Of a stretch of DNA of 64,000 bases, positions 29,795-43,500 are shown piece after piece. The notes under the pieces were generated by a model. The model was not told the origin of the DNA. It saw only the letters and a list, made by a program, of their open reading frames with translations, and did no database searches. The DNA is from Closterium sp. Naga37s-1 (Eukaryota; Streptophyta; Zygnematophyceae; Desmidiales; Closteriaceae). Position numbers and translations under genes: made by a program. Numbering within the stretch: position 1 is the stretch's first letter; every line of letters begins with the position of its first letter. Location of the stretch: NCBI GenBank assembly GCA_947471745.1, contig CANJKZ010000008.1, positions 4,529,501-4,593,500 of the forward strand. Reading direction: 5' to 3'.

Positions 29795-32700
29795 CACCCC
29801 CATAGGCGAAGTGGGGGATAGCCAGAACAAGCAATGGTCACAAGACCAGTCAAGAGAAAAAGCAAAGCAAAGGAAGCTCAGGGTGGATCACAAAGTCACC
29901 ACACAGTCCGAGCACAAGCAAAGGGCCACAAGGCCAGTTCACATGTAGAGTTATATAAAGTGAACAAACAATACAGTGATCATACCCTAACAAGTGCAAG
30001 CATGCAGGTATATAGACAGATCACAGTACAGGCAGAGTCAGGCAGTAAGTAAGTGAGGCAAAGTAGGCACAAGGCCTAACACAGTAACAAAGCGCTGATG
30101 GTCACCAGGCGGACGTGCCTTGGTGAAGACATCAGCAGTGTTGGCCCGAGTGGCCACGTACGCTAGACGAAGCTGACCACGCTGCTGCAACTCTCGAGCA
30201 AGGAAGTATCGCAGAGCGATGTGCTTCGTTCTGTGCTCCAGTCTGTGCTCCTGACACAAGGCTATCATAGCCTTGTTGTCTACGTACAGGACCGGAGGCG
30301 AACGAGGCTGCTCTCCCAAGTCAGTCAGCAAGTAGGTGAGCCAGCGTAGCTCCTGAGCAGCCATGGCTCCGGCGTAGATCTCAGCCTCACAGCTGGAGCT
30401 GAAAACTGAAGACGAGCGGGTAGACCGCCAAGAAACCGAGCCGGACCCAAGGCTGAAGGTGTAACCCTGCGATGACCGCTGCGTAGCTGAGTCGTCTACC
30501 CAGGAGGCGTCTGCGTGACCAGTGAGGGCAAATGGACCCCGTCCTCCAAGCACAAGCCCCATGCCCGACGTACTACACAGGTAACGCAATACCCTCTTCG
30601 CAGCATCCCAGTGCATCTTTCGGTGCCTGCCGGGAGCCACGTAGCGAGCCAGAAGGCTGAGAGGGTACTCGAGGTCAGGTCGTGTGCAAGTCATCAGGTA
30701 CATGAGGCAACCCACAAGCTCTGGGTACGGACCACTCGGCTCTACGGACTCGTCCGAAGGTGGAGCTGAGAGCGAGTGGCTGGTAGACAGAGGAGTGAGC
30801 TGTGGTGAGGAGTACTGGAAGCCGAAGCGCTGAAGGACCTGGTGCACCATGTGTGACTGAGTCAGTGTGATGGTGCGCCGTGCTCTGTCCCGGGTGATCT
30901 GCAGGCCAAGATAGCTGCGCAGTTCACCCAGGTCAGTGCAGGTATGTCTCTTCTGCAGCTCGGACTTCACTAGGGTCAGTGCCTCAGTGTCAGCCATGGC
31001 AAAGACGAGGTCGTCGACGTACACTAGGACGTAGAAGGGCGGCAGCGAGGTGTCGGTGCGTAGAAACAGCGACGGGTCTGCTGTAGAAGGAACAAACCCA
31101 AGAGCCGCACGTGTAGTCCTCAGTGTGTCGTGCCACTCGCGAGGCGCCTGGCGGAGACCGGAGACTGGCCGGCGGAGGCTCCACTGGGTACCTGTAGGAA
31201 ACGACCCAGTGAAACCAGGTGGTCGGCGCAGCCAGATCTCCTCGTGCAGGCTGCCCTGCAGGAAGGCTGTACTGAAGTCCAGGGAGTGTAACTTGTAGTC
31301 ACGCTGAGCAGCTACGTGTAGCAACACCCGAAGAGTAGTCATCTTCGGGGTGGGGGAGAAGGTCTGGAAGTAGTCAACTCCCTGTCGCTAACTGAAACCT
31401 CGAGCAACGTAACGCGCCTTGAAGGCAGGCGGAGAACCCGGCGGCCGCTTCACCCTGAAGATCCACATGCCATCGACTATGTTCACCCGAGGTGGGGGAA
31501 CCTCGTCGACGTAAGTGCCTGGACTTCCAGGATGCCATCTCGGCATCCATAGCTGCCTGCCACTGAGAGGAGTAAGGACCCGTAATCGCCTCTGCGTAAG
31601 AGCGCGGGGTCGGGATGTCTGGTGCATCCGGGTCTCCCTCAGGGGCAAGCAGCATGGAAGCGAAACGAGGTACAGCAGCTGCAAGACACTCAAAGTCCTC
31701 CTGCCTGTCCTCAAGGACGTCCGTGCCAAGAGCACACTCACCCCCGACGGACGGAGGACTGGCAGACACAGACTCAGCAACTAGAGCAGTGGCGTAGTCT
31801 AGACGGTAGGCAGCAGCAAAGTCAAGCAGCTCAGCAACGAGAGCAGACGCAGCAGCAGACTCAAAGTACGGGTCAGTAAAAGCAGTGGCGAGGAGACGAG
31901 CGACAGTGGGACTGGCAGCACGCGCTCGGTCAGACTCAGGGTCAGGGACCTCAGGAAGAGAGGACTCAGGAGGAGCAGGCAGAGGAACACGCAGTGGAAC
32001 AGAGGAAGGACGGAGTGCCATGGTGTGCGTGCCTGGGACAGGAGGAGGACGCAACGAGGAGCGCGACGAGCAGTGCGAACAGGCGAGACAGGACGAGACG
32101 CAGGCTCACGACGCTCTGCAAGACCTCCAGACTGCTCAGTGTAAGGAGAGGGAACAGGCAGTGGGGAGGCAGGCTGTAACGGCGGCTGCGACTGGTCAGG
32201 CGGTGGACACAGGAAGGGAGGAGGAAGTCCAGTAGACGACGGGACACCAAGAACCTGCTGAAGCAGGGGAACGAAGTACGGGCGCGGCCGCACAGTGCCT
32301 CCAGCACCTCCAGCTCAAGGGTCAACAGCTCCAGCTCCTGCAGCTCCAGCGCCTCCTGCGCCAGGGCCTCCAACTCCAGCTACACCAGCTCCAGCGCCTC
32401 CGGCGCCAGCTGCTCCAGGCTCCGTAGGGTCTCCAGCTCCAGTAGTAACAGCAGCACCTCCAGCTCCAGCGTCTCCAGGCTCGCCAGCCCCAGGAGCTCC
32501 ACTCCGACGGTGTGGGCGCTGAACAAGCCACTCACGCAGCTGTTGCGAGGACAGTCGCGGTAAAGCACCAGCAGGACCTCCAGACGAAGCAGCACCCCGA
32601 GGCTCAGCACCCCCAGACTCCGCACCCTCCGACTCAGCACCCCCAGGCTCCGCACCCTCCGACTCAGCACCCCCAGGCTCAACACCCTCAGGCTCAGCAC

Positions 32701-35700
32701 CCCCAGACCCAGCACCCTCAGACCCCGCACCCCCCGGCTCCGCACCCCCAGACGCAACACCCCCAGACGCAGCACCTGGAGCAGCACCTGAGACGACAGC
32801 TACCTGAACAGGCGCAGTACCAGGGAGAGGGTCTACCTGAGACACTCCTGAGGGAGCAGGACCCTGGGGCGGAAGGGGGTCTACCGGAGGTGGACCGGGA
32901 GCAAGGAAGAGCGGCGGGGGCGGGGAAGGGGCAAAGCGGTAGGGGAAGAGACGGTAAAAGGGAACCGACTCGTCGAACGTGACGTCCTGAGAAGGGAGGA
33001 CACGGCGCGAGGTGGGGTGGTAAAACTGCCAGCCAGGCGCGTCAGGGACAAAGCCAAGGAAGACGCAGGGAATGGCGCGGGCGGAGAGCTTGTCCGCGGA
33101 CGTATCGCAAACAAAGGCACGAGAACCCCAGACCCGGAACACCGACGAATCGCCAACCTTCCCCGTCCAACGCAGTGTGGGCGAGGTCTCCGGCAAGGAG
33201 ACACGGGGCCAAAGGTTGAGCTGATGCGCAGCGTACCGGACCGCAAACGGCCACAGAAAATGGGGAGCGGCCGCATGGATCATGGAGGTACGAGCGACCT
33301 CCATGACTAAGCCAATGCGGCGCTCAGCAATCCCATTTTGCTGAGGGGAGTCCGGAAGCGTGAACGACTAGAGAATGCCCTCCCCACGACAAAAGTCCCG
33401 CAAGAGGTCGGAGGAGAACTCACCACCTCTGTCAGAGTGCAGACGCAGGGCAGGAAGGTCCTGGCCAAACCGCTCGCGGAGCTGGAGACGGACTGTGCGG
33501 ATCCAAGGGATCAAGACAACAGAGACTTCACCCTTGCTGCGCAAGGGGAAGACTGTGGTGTACCGCGTGTAGTCGTCAACTACCAGCAGAAATTAGCGCT
33601 CGCGGCCCTGTCCACTGATGCGGGCTGGGCCCCACACGTCCATGTGGAGGGTCTGCAGGGGAGCAGTCGTCGGGGGAAACGAGGAGGAGTGAGGAGCAGC
33701 GCGCTGCCGCCCCTCGACGCAAGGAAGACAGGGCAGGGCAGGAGAGGGCGGCAGGGGAGGCAGAGACCTGGGGAGACCAGAGACAAGGAGACAGGAGTGC
33801 ATGCCACGAAGGCGTGGCAGGGAGGGGTGACCCAGGCGGTGGTGCCAAAGGAGAGTCTGGTGCGAGAGGAGGCGACACGAGCAAGAGGCGGCTACCTGAC
33901 CTGAAGCGGACACCTGAGCAGACGCAGCGACCTGAGGAGGCTCAGTAGCCAGTGTGTACAGACTCGACCCTGGCCGACGAGTGAACGTAGCCAGGTAACG
34001 CCCCGTCCGTGTGCACGTGCAGATCGACACACGCTGACCCCCAGGAGTGGTGGTAGTGACCATCGCATCATGAAGGGCAGCGGTACTCACCAAGTTCGTA
34101 GAGAACGAGGGGAGGTGAAGACCTCACAGTGAGCCCGACGGAACCGCCGGACACGGGAGGACAGTGGAGGAACTGGCAACGACCGAGCCCCCAGAGGGGT
34201 CAGCCAGTCTGACCGGAACAGGTGCAGGAAGAGGAGTGAGAGTGGTGCTGTCACGAAAGAAACAGCGCGAGGCGCCGGAGTCTTACGTGAAGGTGTGCAG
34301 GGCCTCAGCAGGCGCAGTACCAGGGGGAGTACCAGACGCACTAGCACCTAGAGCAGCAGCGGCTATACCTAGGTCAAGCGGCACACACCAGTAACAGTCA
34401 CCCTCAGCACTAAAAGACAAAGCATACATGGCAGAGATAATAACATCAAAGTCTAGGTCAAAGATAGCAACTCCCGACCTAAGCAACTCCGCCTAGCGAG
34501 GGCGCTCGACGTCATCACCAAACTCAGTGCGCCAGGCGCCATCAAGACGGGCAAAGCAGCGGCGCTCAGTGTGAAACCTCCCGCATGTCCTGTCCGCACG
34601 GGCACCCGTGCGAATGACATACGGGCAGGTCTCACTACCCTCACCCGCCCCACGCTGAACCAACCACTCACGGAGCTGCTGGGGCGTCTGAGTCTCGCTC
34701 CGACGCTGCTGCTGCTGGCCCCGACCACCACCAGGGCCTCCACGCTGAGGTCCAGACCTACCACCACTGGTCCCACCGCCTCCACTGCCGCCACTCCCTC
34801 CGCTGCCTCCACCGCCGCCACCAGAGCCTCCACCTCCGCCACCGGTCCCAGCACCGCCACCACCTCCACCGCCTCCGCCTCCTCTACCGCTGCCCCCACT
34901 GCCACGCCCACTGCCACCTCCACCACCACCGCTGCCTCCTCCACTACCCCGGCCACCCTTGCCCTTGCTGTTGCGGCGCTTCGTACTAGTCGAAGCAGCA
35001 CCGACGTCCTCAGGAACAGAGACGTCTGCAGCAGCAGCAGAGGCGAAGGAGGAGGAAAGGGGGGAGGGGGAGCACCCCTCAAAGAAGGGTGAGCGCGGGG
35101 TGCCACGAGCAGCACCTACAGCAACTGCACTAGTCTCAGCTACGAGGAGATGCTGCGCGAGGAGGTCAACAGTGAGGGAAGTGGGGTCGAGGGTGAGGAA
35201 GTGGTCCCTGACAGAGCGAAGAGAGTCAGGGAGGCGAGTGACTATGAAGTAGAGGGTGATGAACATGGGGGGCTTGTTCGTGGGAAGGAACTCAGCAGGG
35301 ATGGTAGCGCGGTAGCGAGCGTCGCTAGTGCGCAGGTGGGTAACCAGGTCCGCTACTGTGGCAAAAGCCGACAGCTCAGGGAACAGGTAGGGCAGTAGCA
35401 GCCTGCCAATAGCAGCAGTGGCAGGGGAGGAGTAGCGAGCAACGACAGCGTTGTACAAGGCCTGTGCTGTCCTGTGCTCGCCAAAGTGAGCACATTCGGT
35501 TGCGGGCAGGTGGTTGCGAATGGCCAAGCGGGCAGTAGCGTCACGATACAGCCACTGGGAACGAGTCGAAACGTCAGCTGTGGTGGGAGGGGCTGGAGCG
35601 GCACTGGACACGTGGTCAAACAGTGAGACACTGTCCCGACTGTCGCTCAGTAGGTACAGTTGCAGATCGTCGTGCCACGTGTCAAATGCTACAGGTCTGC

Positions 35701-35739
35701 CCTCTGGGTCGAACGGGAGAACTCGAAGCGACGCCATAG

Positions 35740-37410
35740 GGGCCGAGGGGCCAAACAGGGGGCCGGGCGTAGGGCTCTGAGGTGGGGCCGAGGGGCCAAA
35801 CAAGGGGCCGCGGGGGGGGGCGGGCGCCGTACAGTGAGGTGGGGCCGAGGAGCCGAGGGGCCGCGGGGCCAAACAAGGGGCCGGGGGGCCTAGGGGGGCC
35901 GAGGGGCCTGGGGGGGGCCGAGGGGCCAAACAAGGGACCGGGGGGGGGGGGGCGGGCGCCGTGCTGTGAGGTGGGGCCGAGGAGCCTAGGGGCCGCGGGG
36001 CCAAACACGGGGCCGGGGGGGGCCTAGGGGGGCCGAGGGGCCTAGGGGGCCGAGGGGCCAAACAAGGGGCCGGGGAGGCCGGGCGCCATGCTGTGAGGTG
36101 GGGCCGAGGGGCCTAGGGGCCGCGGGGCCAAACAAGGGGCCGGGGGGTTTAGGGGGGCCGAGAGGCCTAGGGGGCCGAGGGGCCAAACAAGGGGCCGGGG
36201 GGGGGGGGGGGGGGGAGGGAGGGGCCGTGCTGTGAGGTGGGGCCGAGGAGCCTAGGGGCCGCGGGGCCAAACAAGGGGCCGGGGGGCCTAGGGGGGGCCG
36301 AGGGGCCTAGGGGGCCGAGGGGCCAAACAAGGGGCCGGGGGGGCCGAGCGCCTTGCAGTGAGGTGGGGCCGAGGAGCCGAGGGGCCGCGGGGCCAAACAA
36401 GGGGCCGGGGGGCCTAGGGGGGGCCGAGGGGCCTAGGGGGCCGAGGGGCCAAACAAGGGGCCGGGGGGGGGGGGGCGGGAAGGCGGGCGCTGTGCTGTGA
36501 GGTGGGGCCGAGGAGCCTAGGGGCCGCGGGGCCAAACAAGGGGCCGGGGGGGGCCAGGCGCCGTGGTGTGAGGTGGGGGCCGAGGAGCCGAGGGGCCGCG
36601 GGGCCAAACAAGGGGCCGGGGGGCCTAGGGGGGCCGAGGGGCCTAGGGGGCCGAGGGGCCAATCAAGGGGCCGGGGGGGGGCCTAGGGGGCCGAGGGGCC
36701 AAACAAGGGGCCGGGGGGCCGGGCGCCGGGCTATGAGGTGGGGCCGAGGGGCCTAGGGGCCGCGGGGCCAAACAAGGGGCATGGGGGCCGCGGGGCCAAA
36801 CAGGTACGGGGCCAGGCGCTGGGCAGGTACGGGGCCGGGCGCTGTGGAGGTACGGGGCCAGGCGCTGGGCAGGTACGGGGCCGGGCGCTGGGCAGGTACG
36901 GGGCCGGGCGCTGGGCGCGGAATGGGGCCGGGCTCGGGGCTAGGTACGGGGCCGGGCGCGAGGCTAGGTACGGGCCGTGCGCGGACGAGAGACGGGGCCG
37001 GGCGCGGGCAGGGTACGGGCCGGTCGCGAGGCTAGGTACGGGCCGGGCGCGGGGCTAGGAACGGGGCCGAGCGCGGGAAGGGTACGGGCCGATCGCGGGG
37101 CTAGGAACGGGGACGAGCGCGAGGCTAGGTACGGGCCGATCGCGGGGCTAGGAACGGGCCGGGCGCGGGCGACGGAATCGACGGGACCAGCGGGGCCGAG
37201 GGGCCGAGCTAGGGGCGACGGGCCAAGGGGCCGAGCGCGGGCTAAGTACGGGCTGGGCGCAGGGCGACGGAGTCGACGGGGCCAAGGGGCCGAGGCGACG
37301 GGGCCAAGGGGCCGAGCCTAGGGGCTAGGGGCGACGCCAAGGGGCGACGGGCCGGGGCCTAGGCTAGTAGGGCAGTAGGTGGTGGGCCCATTAAGATTAG
37401 GTCCTAGGAA
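35740..37410 (-). repeat. Repeat-filled leader of Copia-4
   Basis: 35740-36790 is an array of roughly 125-bp units made of GGGGCCGAGGGGCC and GGGGCCAAACAAGGGGCC blocks. 36790-37370 holds shorter GGTACGGGGCCGGGCG units. On the element's sense strand the first array stays open as a Pro-rich frame in phase with gag. Confidence 0.85.
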
Positions 37411-37429
37411 ATTTTCGCTCTTAATGCCA

Positions 37430-37590
37430 TGTTATAATAAGTGACGAGAATGATTGACTAGGAAAGGGGGAGGGGTACAAGTAGAATGTCGAGAGAAATT
37501 CTGTACCCCCTAAGGCTAAACCCACTATAGCCTAGACAACTGTAAACACATAAACTAAGCCTAGATATAACTAAGCATATATGTTTGACA
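37430..37590 (-). repeat. 5' LTR of Copia-4 (161 bp)
   Basis: Pairs with 29634-29794; followed on the right by the target duplication CGAAG and resumed Copia-3 sequence. Confidence 0.93.
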
Positions 37591-40500
37591 CGAAGCGCTG
37601 AAGGACCTGGTGCACCATGTGTGACTGAGTCAGGGTGATAGTGCGACGTGCTCTGTCCCGGGTGATCTGCAAGCCAAGATAGCTGCGCAGCTCACCCAGG
37701 TCAGTGCACGTGTGTCTCTTCTACAGCTCCGACTTCACAAGGGCCAGTGCCTCAGTGTCAGCAGTGGCAAAGACCAAGTCGTCGACGTACACGAGGACGT
37801 AGAACGGTGGCAGCGTAGTGTCGGTGCGTAGAAACAGCGACGGGTCAGCAGTAGAAGGAGCAAACCCAAGAGCCGCAAGCTTCGTCCTCAGTGTGTCGTG
37901 CCACTCGCATGGCGCCTGGCGGAGACCGTAGACTGGCCGCCGGAGGCTCCACTGGGTACCAGCAGGAAACGACCCAGTGAAGCCAGGTGGGCGGCGCAGC
38001 CAGATCTCCTCGTGCAGGCTGCCCTGTAAGAAAGTTGTGCTGAAGTCAAGAGAGTGAAGCTCGTAGTCACGCTGAGCGGCGACGTGCAGCAGTACCCGAA
38101 GAGTGGTCATCTTCGGGGTAGGGGAGAAGGTCTGGAAGAAGTAAACTCCCTGTCGCTGACTGAAGCCTCGTGCAACGTAACGAGCCTTGAAGGCAGGCGG
38201 AGAACCCGGCGGCCGCTTCACCCTGAAAATCCACATGCCATCGACTATGTTCGCCCCAGGAGGGGGAACTGCGTTGACGTAAGTGCCTGTGGACTTCCAG
38301 GATGCCATCTCTGCGTCCATGGCTATCTACCACTAAGAGGAGTAGGGACCCGTAATCGCCTCTGCGTAAGAGCGCAGGGTCAGGATGTCTGGTGCATCCG
38401 GGTCTCCCTTAGGTGCAATCAGCACGGACACGAGATGAGGTACAGCAGCTGCAAAACACTCAAGGTCCTCCTGCCTATCCTCAAGGATGTCCATGCCAAG
38501 AGCACACTCACCCCCGACGGACAGAGGAGAGTCAGACTCAAACTTAGCAACAAGACTAGTGGCGTAGTCTAGACGGCAGGCGGCAGCAAAGTCAACAAGC
38601 TCAGCAACTAGGGCAGACGCAGTAGCAGACTCAAACGAAGGGTCAGTGACAACAGAGGCTAGAAGATGAGGGACAGTAGGACTGGCAGCACGAACTAAGT
38701 CCGACTCAGGGTCCGGACCGTCAGCAAGAGAGGACGCAGGAGGAGATGTCATGGGGACACGCTGTGGAACAGAGGAAGGACGGAGTGCCATATGGTGCGT
38801 GCCGGGGACAGGAGGAGGACGCTGACGAGCAACACGACGACCAGTGCAAACAGCTCGAACAGGCGAGGCAGGATGAGACAAAGGCTCACAAAGCTCTGTA
38901 AGACCTCCAGTCTGCTCAGTGTAAGGAGAAAGAGCAGGCAGTGGGGAGGCTGGCTGTAACGGCGGCTGCGACTAATGAGGCGGTGGATACAGTAAGGGAG
39001 GATTAAGGCCAGTAGAAGTTGGGAGACCAAGTACCTGCTGAAGCAGGGGAACAAAGTACGTTCGCGGCTGTCCAGTGTCTCCAGAACCAGCACCAACACC
39101 ACCAGCACCCCTAGGGCCAGCGCCTCCAGCTCTGGTGCCTCCAGTTCCAGCGCCCCCAACACCACCAGCCCCGGCAGCTCTAGTACCCAGAGCACCAGGG
39201 TCAACAGCTCCAGTGCCTCCAGCTCCAGCGCCACCAGCACCAGGGTCTCCAGCTCCAACTCCTCCAGCTCCACCAGCCCCGGCAGCTCCAGTAACCTGAG
39301 CAGCAGGGTCAACAACACCAGTGGCTCCAGCTCCAGCGCCACCAGCGCCGGGGTCTCCAGCTCCAGCTCCTCCACCCCCACCAGCCCCGGCAGCTCCAGT
39401 ACCCCTAGTATGAGCACCTCCACGACCAACAGCTCCAGCACCTCCGCGACCTCCAGCTCCAATGCCTCCCGCGGCAGAGTCTCCAGCTCCGGCAGCTCCA
39501 CTCCGAAGGCGGGTGCACCAAGCAAACCACTCGCGCAGCTGCTGCGGGGAGAGAGGCTCCGGCCAAGGAGACAATCGTGGCGAGGCACCCGCACGACCTC
39601 CAGAAGAAGCAATACCCCTAGGCTCAGCACCCCCAGACTCTGCACCCTCAGACTCAGCACCCCCAGGCTCCGCACCCTCAGGCTCAGCACCCCTAGGCTC
39701 CGCACCTTGAGGCTCAGCACCCCCAGGCTCCGTACCCCCAGGCTTAGCAAACGGCCATAGAAAATGGGGAGCAGCCGCATGGATCATGGAGGTACGAGCA
39801 ACCTCCATGACTAAGCCAATGCGGCGCTCAGCAATCCCATTTTGCTGTGGGGAGGCCGGAAGCGTGAACGACTGGAGAATGCCCTCCCCACGACAAAAGT
39901 CCCGCAAGAGGTCGGAGGAGAACTCACCACCTCTATCAGAGTGCAGACGCAGGACAGGAAGGTCCTGGCGGAACCGCTCACGGAGGTGGAGACGGACTGC
40001 ACGGATCCAAGGGATCAAGACATCAACGACCTCACCCTTGCTGCGCAAGGGGAAGACAGTGGTGTAATGCGTGTAGTCGTCAACAACCAGCAGAAAGTAG
40101 CACTCAAGGCCCTATCCACTGACACGGGCTGGGCCCCACACGTCCATGTGGAGAGTCTGCAAGGGAGCAGTTGTCGTGGGAAACGAGGAGGAGTGAGGAG
40201 CGGCGCGCTGCCGCCCCTCCACACAAGGAAGGCAGGGCGGGGCAGGCGAGGGCAGGAGGGGAGGCAGAGACCTGGGAAGACCAGAGACAAGGAGGCGGGA
40301 GTGCATGCCACGAAGGCGTGGCAGGGAGGGGTGACCAAGTCGGTGGTGCCACAGGAGAGTCTGGTGCGACAGGAGGCGACACGAGTAGGGGGGTGCTACC
40401 GGAACTGACGCGGACACCTGGGCAGACGCAGCTACCTGAGGAGGCTCGGTAGCCAGGGTGTACAGACTCGACCCTGGCCGACGGGTGAACATGGCCAGGT

Positions 40501-43500
40501 GACGGCCCGTCCGTGTACACGTGCAGATCAACACACGCTGACCCCCAGGAGTGGTGGTGGTGACCATCGCATCCTGGAGGGCAGCGGTACTCACCAAGTT
40601 CGTAGAGAACGAGGGGAGGTGAAGACCTGACAGTGAGCCGGACGGAACCGCCAGACACGGGAGAACAGTGGAGGAACGTGCAAGAACTGGGCCCCCTGAG
40701 GGGTCAGCCAGTCTGACCGGTACAGGTGGAGAGAGAGGAGTGAGGGTGGTGCTGTCGCGAAAGAAACAGCGGGAAGCACCTGAGTCAAGCGTAAAGGTGT
40801 GCAAGGCCTGAGCAGGTGCAGTACCAGGGAGAGCAGACTCACTAGCACCTAGAGCAGTAGCCTCTATACCTGGGTCAGGCGGCACACACAGGTAACAGTC
40901 ACCCTCAGCACTAACAGGCAAGGCATACATAGCAGCAAGGATAGCATCATAGTCAAGATCAAAGATAGCAACTCCAGATCGAAGCAGCTCTGCCCAGCGG
41001 GGGTGCTCGGCCTCGTCACCAAACTCTGCGCGCCAAGCGTCGTCTAGGTGGGAGAAGCAGCGGTGCTGAGTGTGAGGCTTCCTGCATGTCTGACCAGCAC
41101 GCTCACCCGTGCGAATGAAATACGAGCAGCTAACACTACCCCGAGACGCCCCACGCTGAGAAAACCACTCACGAAGTTGCTGGGGCGGAGGGGTCTCACT
41201 CCGACGCTGCTGCTGCTGCCGCTGGCCACCGCCAGAACCTCCCCTTTGAACAGCTCCACCCCGACTACCACCACTCCCACTGCCGCCACTACCGCCATTC
41301 CCACCTTTGCCACTACCGCCGCCACCAAAGCCCCCACTCCCGCCACCACTCCCACCGCTGCCACCACCTCCACTACCTCCACCACCTCCACTGCCGCCCC
41401 CACTACCACCCCCGCTGCCACCTCCACTACTCCTGCCACCCTTGCCCTTGCTACTGCGGCGCTTCCCACTAGCAGAAGCAGCCCCGACATCCTCAGCACC
41501 AAGGACGTCAACAGCAGCAGCAGAGGCGTAGGAGGGGGCAAGGGGGGAGGGGGAACAACCCTCAAATAAGGGCGTGCGAGGAGTGCCACGAGCGGCACCT
41601 ACAGCGACTACACTAGTCTCAGCTGTAAGGAGGTGCTGCTCGAGCAGGTCAACAGTGAGGTCTGTGGGGTCAAGTGCGAGAAAGTGGTCCATGACAGAGC
41701 AAAGAGAGTCAGGGAGGCGGGTGACTATGAAGTAGAGAGTGATGTACATCAGGGGGGGTTCCTGTCCAGGAACTCTGCTGGGAGGGCAGCGCGGTAGCGA
41801 GCGCGGCTAGTGCAAAGGTGGGTAACGAGGTCCTCGACTGTGGCAAAGGCGGACCGCTCGGGAAACAGGTAGGGCAGTATAAGACGGCCTAGAGCAGCAA
41901 TGGCAGGGGAGGATTAACGTGCGACTACAGCATCATACACTGCTTTAGCAGTCTTGTGTTGTTCGAAGTGAGCGCATTCGACTAACGGCAGGTGGTTGCG
42001 AATGGCTAAGCGAGCACTAGCGTCACGGGTAAGCCACTGTGAGCGAGTTGCACTGTGCGGATCCAAGGGATCAAGACATCAACAACCTTGCCCTTGCTGC
42101 GCAAGGGGAAGACCGTGGTGTATAGCGTGTAGTCGTCAACTACTAGCAGAAAGTAGCGCTCGCGGCCCTGTCCACTGACGCGGGCTGGGCCCCACACGTC
42201 CATGTGGAGAGTCTGCAGGGGAGCAGTCGTCGGGGGAAACGAGGAGGAGTGAGGAGCGGCGCGCTGCCGCCCCTCGACGCAAGGAAGGCAGGGCGGGGCA
42301 GGCGAAGGCGGGAGGGGAGGCAAAGACCTGGGTAGACCAAAGACGAGAAGACGGGAGTGCATGCCATGAAGGCATGACAGGGAGGGGTGACCCAGGCGGT
42401 GGTGCCACAGAAGAGTCTGGTGCGACAGGAGGCGATACGAGCAAGAGGCGGCGACCTGACCTGACGCGGACACCTGAGCAGACGCAGCTACCTGAGGAGG
42501 CTCGGTAGCGAGTGTGTACAGACTCGACCCTGGCCGACGAGTGAACGTGGCCAGGTGACGCCCCGTCCGTGTGCACGTGCAGATCGACACACGCTGGCCC
42601 CCAGGAGTGGTGGTAGTGACCATCGCATCCTGGAGGGCAGTGGTACTCACCAATTTTGTAGAGAACGAGGGGAGGTGAAGACCTGACAATGAGCCTGACG
42701 GAACCGCCGAACACGGGAGGACAGTGGAGGAATGGGCAACGACCGGGCCCCCAGAGGGGTCAGCCATTCTGACCGGGACAGGTGCAGGGAGAGGAGTGAG
42801 AGTGGTGCTGTCTAGAAAGAAACAGCGCGAGGCGCCTGAGTCCAACGTGAAGGTGTGCAAGGCCTAAGCAGGCACAGTACCAGGGAGAGTACCAGACTCA
42901 CTAGCACCTAGAGCAGCAGCAGCTATACCAGGGTCAGGCGGCACACACCGGTAACAGTCACCCTCAGCACTAACAGACAAAGCATACATAGCAAAAAGAA
43001 TAGCATCATAGTCTAGGTCAAAGATAGAAATCCTAGACCTAAGCAGATCTGCCCAGCAAGGGAGCTCGACGTGATCACCAAACTCAGCACGCCAAGCGTC
43101 GTCGAGGCGGGAGAAGCAGCGGTGCTGAGTGTGAAGCTTCCCGCATGTCTGACCAGCACGAACACCCGTGCGAATGACATACGGGCAACTATCACTACCC
43201 CTAGACGTCCCACGCTGAAACAACCACTCACGGAGCTGCTGGGGCGACTGGGTCTCGCTCCGACGCTGCTGCTGCTGCCGCTGGCCACCACCAGGGCCTC
43301 CATGCCTAGGTCTTGCCCTACTGCCTCCAGTCCCACCGCCTCCACTGCCGCCACTCCCACCGCTGCCTCCACCGCCGCCACCAGAGCCCCCACTCCCGCC
43401 ACCTGTCCCACCGCCGCCACCACCTCCACTGCCTCCACTTCCTCCACTGCTGCCCCCACCACCACTCCCGCTGCCACCTCCACCACCACTGCTGCCACCT

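Larger units (their letters stand above)
29634..37590 (-). mobile_element. Copia-4: Ty1/copia element inserted in Copia-3
   Basis: Bounded by 161-bp LTRs and by the 5-bp target duplication CGAAG (29629-29633 and 37591-37595). It splits the pol region of Copia-3, whose sequence resumes at 37591. Parts in element order: 5' LTR, primer-binding site of tRNA-iMet type (37412-37429, degenerate), repeat leader (35.74-37.41 kb), gag start at 35737 (MASLRVLPFDPEG), Cys/His motif (about 34.6 kb), protease (about 34.3 kb), integrase (about 33.95-32.9 kb), low-complexity linker, reverse transcriptase (about 31.5-30.8 kb), RNase H (about 30.5-30.04 kb) and 3' LTR. Broken, with about five breaks. LTR divergence of about 2.5% suggests roughly one million years if a land-plant rate applied, which is uncalibrated here. 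Confidence 0.95.
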
